NCBI GenBank assembly: GCA_030062745.1
Contig: CP099841.1
Location: 27,531,398 to 27,595,397 of the forward strand
Direction of reading: 5' to 3'
DNA length: 64,000 nt
Origin: Capitulum mitella
Taxonomy: Eukaryota; Arthropoda; Thecostraca; Pollicipedomorpha; Pollicipedidae
A program made the translations under genes and the position numbers. The notes below the pieces were generated by a model, which did not search any database, was not told the origin of the DNA, and saw only the letters and a program-made list of their open reading frames with translations. Shown in pieces: positions 36,901 to 48,400 of this stretch (position 1 is its first letter; every line of letters begins with the position of its first letter).

Positions 36901-39900
36901 TCGGGACCTCGGACTATGATGTCGTCTACGGCGATGTTGTCCAATTTACTTACTCCAATGTTACCAAACAGCAGAAGCTGAAAGACCACAGCAATTTTTA
37001 GTAAACACCGGATTAAACTTCAAGACACGTAAGTGTGCATGCAGCAATCTCAACCTGTCGTGTTTCAACCAACGACTGAGAGAACATTCGCGCTGCAACC
37101 AATGACAACACGACAGTCTCAAAGTATCCTGCCAGCTCCTTGATGAATTTCCATTGACCCTGTCTAAAATTCCTAGGATTGGCCTGAAAAAATGTCCCAC
37201 GTTAGTGCGTTTCACTTGTGATATTGTACAAACAAAATCTCAAAAACAATGGAAAATATATCTATAGTTATGAGCCTATGAACATTATGGTGTGTATGAC
37301 CAGCAAGGATGAACAACTGCTTGAACACAGTTTCTTACCTGGAATTGTTCGGTGTCGGCAGGTAGCGGCACAGTCGCCTCCTTCCAGTCTGCGTTGTTTG
37401 GCCCGGAGAAAGATGTCAGAGAAAGGATCGGATCTGGTTCTTCACATGATCCTATAACCCTCCTCACTTCAAAGGTTCCAGAACCGTGCCACTGAGAGCG
37501 CAACCAGTACCGGAAGGATATGCTGGATGCATTGGGGAAAGTGTACTCCTTTGTCATCTTCAATCTGGCACTCACGGAAGTGCTTCCCGGTTTGGGTGTT
37601 AAATAGACAACCGTATCCCCATTAGCCGGTTCAGGAAAATCTGGTATGGTCTTCTTTAGCTCAGTGTAACTTGACGGTTTCCATTGGCCTCCGTAGTCAT
37701 CAGATCCCTGTGTCCAAAATTCGCCGAAGTCGCCGTCTTCAAAGTCATCGCAGTATTCTCCAGGCTGTACACGGGGTGTCGTTGACTCGGTGGTTGCCGT
37801 AGGTTGCAGCGTCGTTGTTCTCTGAGCCGTTGTTGATATTTTGTTGGTGGTTGCCGTCGTACTTGAGACAGTTTCACATTTGTGGTTTAGGCCATCGGGA
37901 CCACGGACCATAATGTCGTCTACGGCGATGTTGTCCAATTTATTTACTCCAATGCTGCCAAACAGCAGAAGCTGAAAGACCACAGAAATGTCTCATAATC
38001 ACCAGATAAAGTTCAGTTCACTAGGTACGCCTTGAGACTGCCGTGTCGCCCCGCCGTCCTCCCCCTGATTGGTTTGGACTGACCTTGTTAAAATTTACAA
38101 CTAGAAAGAGATTACACAGCCAGGACCTTGTGTAACATGCTACCTGGAGGGTGGGGTAGTGGGAGGAATTGAAATTTTGGGAGTCATAACTTATAATACG
38201 AGATCTGTTGTTGAGACGAAACATTTTCTCGGATTCAAAGTCCCTCCAAAAATGTCACGTTCTTCCATATTTTTCAGTCGTGTTTGTATCACAGGTGCAG
38301 TGGTGGTATGCAGAAGCACACAGCATTATGTATGCAAGTAAAGTAAACATGTAAAATAAATACGCATGCTGATGCAGTAAATGTAGGGATTTCTGCGGAA
38401 ACAGAGTACTTTTCCTAATGTGAAGCCACTGCAAAGAATGTTCTGCCTCCCAGTTTTTTATGCCTGAATCGACAGTAGTAGTGTATGCAAACTAATGGTT
38501 GACTGAGTGGTTGACATACACTGACAACATCTTTTTTTATGCTGCGATGACATCGAAAAGAGAGAAGCCCAAAACAATGCGGTTGAACTATGAAGGGGAG
38601 AGGGCGCTTAGATAACAGGTTAGAGCCATAGAAAAAGGTGGGCCTAGAAAAACGCCGTGGTCTTTTACGAATACATGCAGCCATAACCGGAAAATCATGA
38701 CTGTGCTATTTCTATGTGGTCTACGTTCGAAGAATTCGCCATTTTAAACTATGCGTTTTTGCCCTGAAAATGTCCGTTTTTCTCAATTGCTTGCCTTCCC
38801 ATCAGGCATTAACTCGGTTTAACCGGACCAACCCAATATATTTAGAGCTCAATAAAAAGCATCACGACACGATATTTGACCCCATTTAGCCTATAGCACT
38901 TGTTGATGCAATTTTTAAGTCATAATGGTCCCAAACCAGCCATTTTCTTAGAAACGAAATCGAATTCGTTGGCATGCGTGGTTTGAATACGGGACATAAT
39001 ACCATATGGTACCAAATGAAGACTACTGAAAAACAAGCCGACGAACACAAAACGTCGAACAACACAAACTACGACGGACGTGAAACTCGAACGGGAAAAA
39101 TCAAAGTGGTTAACTCTGGAAACATTTTCCTATTTTTTCGCATTATTTAATCAGCTCCGGCCCCCTGATTCGAAATCCAATGTGAGACCGGCAAAAATCG
39201 CAACGTACGTTGCTCTTTATAGTCCTCAAAGTGGCGCTCAGCTAAAACGGCCTGTTATTTCTTGTGACGTCACGAAACCCCCAGTGGCTGGCAGGTCCTG
39301 CGGGGCCATGACGTTTAGCACGGCAGAAAAACTCACTCCGGATTTTTGCCTGCAGTTCCTGAACCGTCCGAGATAAAACCGTGAAACTTGGTGACTGCTC
39401 TTAATGCCCTTTCTAACACATGTTGGCATAAACACACAATTCCAGGGCGTCAAGTGGCGGCACTAGAAGGAGGTTAAGGGATGCACATTCTAAAAATTAA
39501 ACGTAGTTTCATAGTCCGGGAGTTGAAACTAAATGTCACCTACTGGCCAAATTGCCACCTCCTCGGGAAGGCCGATTACCCCGTAGACCCTCCCACTGCT
39601 TTAGAACCAACGCAAAACCATCCCCGGTTAGCTCGGAGTGCAAACGCTATATTAACCCTCGCCAGTCTGGTGGTGGGGGGTAGGGACGGGTTGGTGCAAC
39701 ACCTGCCGGTTTTTCCGGGGTAGATGATGAACCGGCCGGCCAAATGGGCTGAAATTTTGGCTACCCGAGTTTTGAACCATTTTTACACATGCCCTGAAAC
39801 CTTCATGTTCATGTCATGTCAGGCCATTGAGTTGGCTGCAAAAATACTGGCATTTTACGTCACATACAGATTGATGTAGTATGCTAGGTTCGAGTCCTTG

Positions 39901-42759
39901 CCCCCCCCCCAAAAAAAAATTCCCTTTATCTTTTCCCAGTGGTTTTTGGAGGATTTAGGCAGTGATTACTGTTGCCAGGGGTCCTCTAACTTGTAATAAC
40001 GCATGACAGCGGGCTAGAAATTTCTTTCCCGGCGTCCTTGATACAAGAATCGAGGAACATACCACCGGTCTCCGACGACCGCCTACGCTGTTTATCACAT
40101 TTGCCAACAGGTCACAGCTTGGGAAGAAGGAACGGAAAATTCTCAAACAGCCGGGACTTGAATTCCGTCCTTGATCTTGGCAGACAGAAGTCCTGATCAC
40201 CCCATCGTCAGATTCATGTTCTGGTATAATCTGCATCCTTCGAGATATTTAATTGTTACCTTTAGTCCACTTCAAGCTTTGTAAAACGAAAGTTGGCCAT
40301 TCTGTACTCGCCTTTATGCGATGACCGCCCCTGATGCCGTGATGCAAAGTATAACCTCGCGATGTTTTTGCAGTTCGGCATTTCACATTTTTCATGTTAA
40401 TCGGCGTTCATATTATTCCATCTCTATATCTTGCGTCGGCGATTTGTTTATCCAGTATTTTGCCACGTAATACTTTTCCATCCCAATAAATATCGTTTTT
40501 CAGTATTTTTTCATTCGTTTGTATATATTTGTTCGATATTTTGCCATACGAAGTTTTCCCGTTTGTTGTTCATCACCATCCACATTTATCCTCTACGATA
40601 GATGTCGACATTTTGACCGTTTTGAATTTTGACAACATCGAATGCAAAATGTTGAAATTATTTTGAATATTTTGCATTAAATATTCTGTCACACGGCATT
40701 TTGTTAAGTAACCGTGTTGTCTCCAGTTCCGAAGACAAATGCGGGTTAGAAACCAATGATGCGTGATGAAATATGTATATCACTCACATGCGACATAAGA
40801 CAAATGTGATCAGTTTTCATGTCTTATCCCAACCGGTACTGATTTTCTCCTGCAATTTTTCTCATGCTGCAATTTAAGTTTATTAATCATGAAGCGGAGT
40901 ATGGATGTCTGCATAAGTGTTTTCCTTGAAAATGCCGTTCGTTAGTTCAAGGTCTTTCCCTTACCATTATTGATTTTTCCCGCAATTGCTCTAATGTTGC
41001 ATACGTAAGTTTATTAGTCATGACTCAGAATGTAAATGTATACCTTATTCTACTCGAAAGTAGCAGTGTTTCGTATCCCTTTGTATCCCACAATGCCCTC
41101 ATTTCAAGAGATCCCTATCTCTCACGAAAACGCCTATACCTTCGTAACCATTCACATATTTTTTTTGCAGACGCTAGTGAGCTGGGAACACCCACTGGAA
41201 CAAGGTCTCGTCTTGGTACCCGCCGATTTATGCAAACATACGACAGAGAAGGCAGTGGGTTTCTTCTTACAGGAAATTCTCTGCCCCTGTTCGGAACGTG
41301 GTCGGTACACCCTACACAGGCCACATATTTCATGGAATGGAGCAAAAAAACTGTATCAACCCAACTGTATGCACCACAGGAATGACACCAGAAGACTTAA
41401 ATTGTACCTGCGAATCATTCAACCGTTCCTAGCGTCCCAAGAAATGGAGCCAGTCAAGCACTGCAGCAACATAGTGACATGTATCATTGGCCAGAGTAGG
41501 ATACATTCCTCCGAGTTGTACGGAAGTCGGCTTCATGACTAAACAATTGCATGAAAGAGACATGGTTAAACAAAGCTTGATAAAGTCGTGCATAGTTAAT
41601 GGGGCCGATTTTCTCAAGAAATTACACCATATTAAATGATGTTATTGTACAAGGTCTTTTGCCTCATGTAGCATGCGGTTGTCATTTGCATTATATAGCA
41701 GCACATTGTAATTTAGTTCACGTTTGTCTCCCGAAGTGTGCATGAACGACATGCTCAAAGGGATTTGGTTCCGCTCCCACAAAAAATATATTTTCCTAGG
41801 TATATGTGTGGCGAAAACCACACTTTCAGGTCAAAGAGTACCCTAAAATGTAAAATGTAGGGCCACTTTTGAACTGTCGGAGTCAAAACATAGGGTTGAG
41901 TGGTTTAAACGAGGTTATGATTCATGAAAACGTTGACAGTCAAGGAAAACCATCACTTTCAAGGCAAAATTGCGTAGTGTAAAGAAGGTTTAAAAAGGCC
42001 AGTCTCGCATGGTAACCCCTCCTAAACAAATAAAAAATCCTGTTCTGAGGGGATGCATTGAGATATATGCGGATTCCTCCTCACTTCATCTCTAGACCAC
42101 CGAAGTAGGCAGGTGCTACTGGAATACAAGGCTGGAAGATGTGGCACCGCAGTCAAAATTCGAAAAACGAGGCCTTGCATGCAACCGTAGTTCCGTGACT
42201 ATAAATAGCGATCAAGTTGATGTTCGCTATAGTATGCATGGCGAGCAAAACCGAACAACTATTGAAACTTTGTTCTTACCTGGACTGGTTCGGTGTCGGC
42301 AGGTATCGGCACAGTCGCCTCCATCCAGTCTGCGTTGTTTGGCCCGGAGGAAGGTGTCAGAGAATGGATCGGATCTGGTTCTTCACTTGATCCTATTACC
42401 CTCCTCACTTCAAAGGTTCCAGAACCGTGCCACTGAGAGCGCAACCAATACCGGAAGGATATGCTGGGTGCATTGGGGAAAGTGTACTGCTTTGTCATCT
42501 TCAATCTGGCGCTCACGGAAGTGCTCCCCGGTTTGGGTGTTAAATAGATAACCGTATCCCCATTAGCCGGCTCAGGAAAATCTGGTATGGTCTTCTTTAG
42601 CTCAGTGTAATTTGCCGGTTCCCAATGGCCTCCGTAGTCATCAGATCCCTGAGCCCAAAATTCGCCGAAATCGCCATTTTCAAAGTCGTCGCAGTACTCT
42701 CCGCGGAGAGCACGGCTCGGCGCCAGCAGCAGTGGCATCAAGCTGATCAGCAACTTCAT
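27972..42759 (-). CDS. Gene B: secreted protein with eleven MAM-like modules
   Basis: Twelve exons are proposed: 42759-42280; ten 633-nt exons ending at 37971, 36977, 35983, 34989, 33995, 33001, 32007, 31013, 30019 and 29024 (each starting 632 lower); and 28085-27972 with stop TGA at 27972-27974. All junctions are phase 0 with GTAAGA donors and CTTTCAG acceptors. The product is 2,307 residues: a signal peptide (MKLLISLMPLLLAPS...), eleven MAM-like modules joined by Thr-rich linkers of about 35 residues, and a stop seven residues after the last module cysteine (KCEMVLL), with no anchor. Each 633-nt exon encodes the back of one module (LLLFGNIGVNKLDN...), the linker, and the front of the next (GEYCDDFEDGDFG...). 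Modules 2-10 carry an extra Cys (GSCEEP). The role is unknown; an extracellular adhesive or multimerising protein is an inference. Copy number depends on correct assembly of near-identical units. Confidence 0.75.
28392..37971 (-). repeat. Tandem array of ten exon-intron units (994 bp) in gene B
   Basis: Each unit is a 633-nt exon plus a 361-nt intron (362 nt in the leftmost intron). The nine right-hand units repeat at exactly 994 bp and differ by only a few bases each, in introns as much as in exons. The leftmost unit (28392-29024) is slightly more diverged (RSSEEP instead of GSCEEP; Asp-Pro instead of Glu-Pro). Shared variants show a three-unit super-period of 2,982 bp. Equal conservation of introns and exons points to recent duplication or gene conversion rather than only protein-level selection. 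Confidence 0.95.
37972..42279 (-). other. Intron 1 of gene B
   Basis: A 4.3-kb intron between the signal-peptide exon and the array. About the first 60 bases next to the array exon resemble the unit introns, then the similarity ends. The rest holds a candidate tRNA-derived SINE (39955-40236), a C-run/A-run at 39900-39920, loosely repeated ATTTTGCC/CGATATTTTG words at 40430-40690, and no recognised gene. Open frames at 41020-41542 have no known domain. Confidence 0.6.
39955..40236 (-). mobile_element. Candidate tRNA-derived SINE
   Basis: On the minus strand a box-A-like TGGGGTGATCAGG (about 40205) is followed about 40 nt later by a box-B-like GAATTCAAGTCCCGG, the spacing expected of an RNA polymerase III promoter of tRNA origin. 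The body that follows is unrelated to tRNA. No second copy was found in the window, so this rests on motifs only. Confidence 0.35.
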
Positions 42760-42928
42760 GGTCGGCACTCGATGACCTGGACTGTTGGTGGCTGGGAGCT
42801 TACACAGCTGCCGTCTTGGCCGCCGTCCCTGGACAGAGTGACACTAACCGGCCTCGGACCAGACTGCTTGCGCCGACTGTGCGGTTCCGACCGGAACACA
42901 GCCGAGTACATCAAGTTCAGAGAGCTAT

Positions 42929-42934
42929 CTTATC
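42929..42934 (-). promoter_or_regulatory. GATAAG motif in the gene B upstream block
   Basis: Reads ACGATAAGATAGCTC on the minus strand, 175 bp before the ATG. About 300 bp around it align with the upstream blocks of A (20020-20200) and C (54890-55180), including the CGGTCGGA word and the GCATCGGTG-CTTTCGGTTGACG segment. Confidence 0.5.
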
Positions 42935-44096
42935 GTTCCGGCTCGTCTAATCACGCGACGCGCCTACCCCGGCCGCCGGACGTCCTGGCCGGCTGGTGCC
43001 ATCGTCTCCCGCCCGGTGTGAGATTAGAAGCATCGGTGACTTTCGGTTGACGTCGGGAGGTCTGCGCTGGGTGCCGAGTGAATGCCGGGCTTAGTGCCGC
43101 ACCGGGGTGGTGTGTTGCGCCGGCCCAGCACTGCTGGGCGGGGCGGAAAGACTTTCCGGTCAGCAAAAACGTCGGCGGTGAAGATTCTTATGTCTGAACT
43201 GTCGGGACGAGTGTCACCAACTGGTGGAAAGGGGTCACACCCGATCACCCAGGCGCGACAGCGGATTTGAGGTATGCTTGCAGGTGTTCTTGATCCTAAG
43301 TTCATGCTCAAGCCGCCTGCGCATTGGGCGCCATCTGTGCGGCACCAGTCTCCACGCTTTCAGAGTCGGAGCACGTTGTAAAAAGCAAGCGTTTGCTGGT
43401 GCATCTTGATCTGTGATTTCTTTCGTTTATGCTAATTTGGGGCGTTAGTTCTTGTTTTTTCTTGGATTTTCCATACTCTAGTAACGGAAAATATTCCACG
43501 GATGACGGCCAGAGTGCATCAGTTACGAACATGACCACGCCGTTTGTGCCACGTGTTGTGCTGTGCTGTGCTGTGCTCTGCTGCACGCTACCCTCCCGCT
43601 CGTCCTTCATCGTACGGCGCGCTTGTTGAGATGGACAGTTGTTGCACTCTTCAAATACTTTCATTGGAGAAAAACTACCAGATGGCTCTGGTGACGTCCC
43701 ACTGCCTCCGCGACGGCCAGGAACGTCCTCATGATGTTTGCAGTCTGCTTCAACGGCTGGCACGAGCCGGTTGCGCCCCAGGGGTAACCAGCGTACCTGT
43801 GTGAACTGTGTGACGAGACTTACTGCTTTTGGTTGCCGCTTTGCAGCGCGGTGTCGTGGTCTGGCTTCAAGCCCGGGAGCCAGTCAGGACCGTTTTTACT
43901 TTATTAGTTCTGGTTAACTTTACCAAACGAGAACGATTTTTTTCAGTCTATTGGACGTTATATGAGCTCATAATACATAACATGGTGTCATTATCAGACA
44001 TGCGCATCTGTCTAAGCAAATGCCTTTCAGAATGGACAAGGACGCCGAGGAAAATAGATCTACGTAGACATACACATAGAATGACCACCACTGTGT
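42935..44096. other. Compact interval between genes B and C
   Basis: Holds the gene B upstream block (to about 43240) and the 3' flank of gene C. The part from about 43300 to 44448 aligns with 25690-27971 beyond the stop of gene B, showing that the flank was duplicated with the last exon. No other gene is recognised. Confidence 0.6.
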
Positions 44097-44102
44097 TTTA
44101 TT
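44097..44102 (-). terminator. Candidate poly(A) signal of gene C
   Basis: AATAAA in the phrase GGGAGCCAAATAAA on the minus strand, about 350 nt after the stop of gene C. The phrase is conserved after gene B. Confidence 0.5.
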
Positions 44103-44448
44103 TGGCTCCCGATGGTCATATGACACAGTAATTTATGTCTCCAGCCACCATACCATAATGACAGTCGTTGACTCCGGGGTGGTTGGCAGCACTGTATTCT
44201 GTTTTGTTGTCATTCCGCCGTGAAGTCAATAGCTCTGAAGTTATCGTTGCCTGCGCCGCAGCGGTAATGTACGTGAATATCGTTAATGACGTTCTGTTGA
44301 AAACTTGCATGGTCCTAGTCCCTCGTGTCTTGGTTATGTGTTCCGACGAAGTCGTTAAAAGTGACGTGAACGTTTATCCAACACTCTCATCTGGTCTGCG
44401 GATTTTCTTTCCAGGTTTTCGTGTGATTACCAGTGGAGGTAATTGACG

Positions 44449-47400
44449 TCACAGGTGAAGTAATTCACACCTGTGGTTCAGTCCATCAGGACCACGCACT
44501 GTAATATCGTCCACGGCGATATTATCCATTTCGTTTGCTCCGCAAGCTCCAAATATGAGAAGCTGAAAAACACAGAAATTCCAAACAGTTGCAGCTCACT
44601 TACTCACTGGACAAACTTGAGCTGGAATAAATCTCCACACTGATGTGTCAAATGCCTCCATGAATTTAGATACACGTTGTCTTAGATCTGTAGGATTGAA
44701 TGCGGAAAACGTTCTGCGTTTGCAAACTTCATTTATGAAGTTTCACGAACGAAAATTAGATAGAGACCATGCAACCATAGCAAAGGTAATCAGGGCTACA
44801 GATATCAGCTTAATGGGCCTTATTTTGTGCATGTCGAGCAAAACTAAACCACTACTGAAACTGAAATTCTTACCTGGACTGGTTCGGTGTCGGCAGGTAT
44901 CGTCACATTCGCCTCCATCCAGTCTGCGTTGTCTGGCCCGGAGGAAGATGTCAAAGACAGAATCGGATCTGGTTCTTCTTTGGACCCCATGATCCGCCTC
45001 ACTTCGAACGTTCCAGACCCTATCCATTGAGAACGCAGCCAATAACGAAAGGACAGGCTTGATCCGTTGGGGAAGGTGTAAGCAGTTTTCATCTCCAGTC
45101 TGGCACTGACAGACTGGGATCCTTCCGCAGGAGTTAAATAAACGACAGTATCGCCACTTGCAGGCTCAGGAAAATCCGGTATGGTCTTCTTTAACTCAAT
45201 GTAACTTGACGGTTTCCACTGGCCTCCGTAATCAAGAGAGCTCTGAGTCCAAAATTCGCCAAAATCGCCGTCTTCAAAGTCGTCGCAGTACTCTCCAGGC
45301 TGTACACCAGGTGTTGTTGACCAGGTAATTCTTGTTGTTTGCGGCATGGTTGTTCCCTGATCGGTTGTTTGTATTTCGCTGGTGGTTCCTGTGGAAGTTG
45401 TGACTATTTCACATTTATGGTGCAGTCCATCGGGACCACGTACTACGATGTCGTCCACGGCGATGTTATCTTTTTCATTCGTTCCACAGGCTCCGAATAT
45501 GAGAAGCTGAAAAATCATAGAAATTCTTAATAATTACAAAGTGCAGTTCAAGAACTTTAACTGCAAGTTCAAATTATGCAGTCCAAGTACTAACTCAATG
45601 AAGTTCAGTTCGAATACGACAACGTTCAAACTAATGAACTTTAAACTAATTCAAGCTAATTCACTGCTACCACACTTCCGTAAAAAAAAACATTCACATT
45701 ATCATAAGTTATCATAAGTTAGCCTTTGGCCAATCTTGGTACACTTCGCCGCTGTCAAAATGTCAAAATGTGTCAAATCTGGCGGATAACATTGGATATC
45801 ATGTAAGACTATAATGAATGGATAATGTTTACATAAAATGCGTCATTTTCAACCTTAACCCTATTTCCGGAGGGCTAGACGGTATGGTCGATTCCCGGCA
45901 GGGGGGATTCGGCCCCCTCGAGAACTACTCGTCCGATTTCATCGCAACAAACGGCAATCGATTTGCCGTGACGTGAACTACATTTTTATAAAAAGAAATT
46001 TCCAAAATTTTGAAATTTGTGGATGCAGTGGGGCAAAAATGACAAAATGGGGAGTACTTTTGGACTTCTTATAACTCCGTTGTTTTTGGACCGATTTCAA
46101 TGAAACTGGCATGAATCGAGAGATCATGGATAGGGCTTTTACCATGGGTCCGCAAATCTGAAATTTCGAGAAAATTCATGGGCGTTCACAGGGTTTCAAA
46201 AATAGGAGGGTTAGTTTTCTAACAAATTAATTAACAAAAAAGGTAAAACACTTTTTTGGCTTCTGCTAGTCATGCTATGCTAAAGAAGTAAAAATCGCAT
46301 TACAATGTTTGTATAATGTTAGCATAGGCGGTGCCAGGGACATGAAAAAGGGGGAACTGTCATGGTCACACGTTCTTCAGATCACCTTGTGACCTTTCAC
46401 CTTAAATGACCTCTATTGACCTTGGGGTCACCTGGAATGATCTCGTGTGCATTTAATATTATCTGTAAACGTTTTCAATCATTTGAATTCACTCTATTTC
46501 AAAAATTTCATGTTATGGCTATTGCGATATAGGGTACGCGCACTGACATTTTAGGTCATAGCTCCGTGACCCGACCTGATATCAAGCTGAAACCTGGTAC
46601 ACAAGTAGAGGGCACCGTTGTACGTCATATGTATTCCGGGTTTGGCATTTGAAAGAACGGCAATGAAATTATTGCAAAAAAACAAATTTTGACTTTTGAC
46701 CTTGACCTGACCCTGTAAATTGATCTCAGATAAATAAAATTTTGTGCGCACATTGCCCAACTATTTAGCTATACATTCATTTGAAGTTTTAAGTTCTATC
46801 TTAAAAAGTCTGTTTTTGGCAGACATTTTTCTTGTACCCTCAACATGGCTAAAAACGTTGCCTGACTCCGCTCCTGAGCAAAATAGAATTGTGAAATTTT
46901 GTCACAGCGCGTAGAAAGAATAGCTAGGAAAAGTGACCAAGGTTCGTGAAGCTGCGTTAAAAAGCCTGGAATTGGCAAGCAAAAACTCCAAGGGGGCGGA
47001 TTCAGCCCCCCCCCTGCCTGCAATAGGGTTAAAGTAAAACAAGCCTAAAACCATCATTCTGCGGGTAAAAAAAACTGTCACGCACATGTCAGTAGCCACA
47101 GCATATGTAACAGTCTGCCGAAAATGCTCACATATGGCTCACTTTATTAGCCGCTCATTGTACTTTTAGGCTATACTGAGAAATCTGTTTCTCAAACCTC
47201 TCTGGCACGGTGGTGGCCCATATCCTAACTGGGCAATTATTCTCTGTAAGATCGACTCACCGCGAACACCCTCAAGACGCTGATTTTGATGAAGATGGTT
47301 CCAGGGGGTTATCTGGGGCGCAGAAGGCGAACCTGACAATTTCAGCTCGATCAGGTAAAGAGGTCAAAAGTCGTGGCCTGCGGCAATTTGAACTTTGCTC

Positions 47401-48360
47401 TTGACATGGGCTGTTAAAAGTGCGTTTTTCTCCACGATCAAAAGTCGTAAACCAATAAACCAATATATTTTCTGGCTCCTTATAAAACGGGCAATCCGAT
47501 TCAGTTAGTTGTATGACCTTAGGTGACGATTCCAGAGAATGGCCTCGTGGCCTTAGGTCAGACATCACAAGATGACCTTTGACGGGGGCGAAAGTAATTA
47601 TTTTTATTTCGTCAATATGAAGCCTCAGGTATCTTCTCCACATCCCATTCATTAAAATTTTGGGTATGAATCATCTTCAACCTCAAATCTTGCATGATAG
47701 CAGGCCGTGTTTGGGCTAAAATCGGCTCATTTCGTGACTGTTGAGCTTACACTGTTAACGCGACAAAAGCGGAGAGTAACAGGAACGATGACTCACGGAA
47801 TGGAATAAATGGCGTAGCATCTGATGACAAACGAAACATATTCCGAGGTTTCAACAATCACTGTAGCACTGGAAAGGGGCTAAAAACGTTAAGTACCATA
47901 ACTAAGATTTCTTGCCAAAGCGCAGTGAAAACAACGTCTTTTTTTATAGTTTGCAATATATTTCTCGATGAGTTCTCAGCATAAGCTGATAACTTACATT
48001 ACCAAAGAGCCAAGAGGGTCGTAAAACAAGGCTAATATATCTCAAGAACATCTATCATTAACCCTGCGGCAATGCATTGGAAGAATTGGTTTACAACTGG
48101 ATCACAAACTTCGTCACCACTTTTGGAGACAATCAAGCGCCTACGCATCTGTGAAGTAGTTAGTGTGCGATGGGAGAGAGCGCGAGTAAAGGTCGACAAG
48201 ACCCAGAGAAACCAAAGTAGATGCGTTTCTGGTTTCACCTCACGCGTCGAGGGCGACGGCCGGCCGGCAGACGGCGACGGGCGACCGGCGAGTGACGACG
48301 GGCGGCCGGCGGCGTTGTTACCGTGACTGGTGCTGTGCGTGATAGTGCTGTCTGCGGTCC

Positions 48361-48400
<40 letters not shown>

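Noticed and set aside
28709-37877. Recurring 67-89-codon frames in every 994-bp unit on both strands
   Set aside because: They are shadows of the module exon or cross the intron out of frame, and they repeat only because the unit repeats.
28392-37971. Regular direct repeats considered as a satellite or CRISPR-like array
   Set aside because: The 994-bp unit contains an open phase-0 exon with splice sites and a MAM-like module, and the sequence is eukaryotic.
39650-39740. TTAACCCTCGCC as the end of another TTAA-type element
   Set aside because: No matching inverted end with a TTAA duplication was found downstream within the intron.
39820-39925. Possible tRNA-derived element around GGTTCGAGTCC followed by a C-run and A-run
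   Set aside because: The box-B-like word is good but the box-A-like word is weak and the spacing too long, so the case is not strong enough to list.
41020-41542. Overlapping frames of 121 and 168 codons in gene B intron 1
   Set aside because: Two overlapping frames in different phases with no recognisable protein; chance is the simplest explanation.
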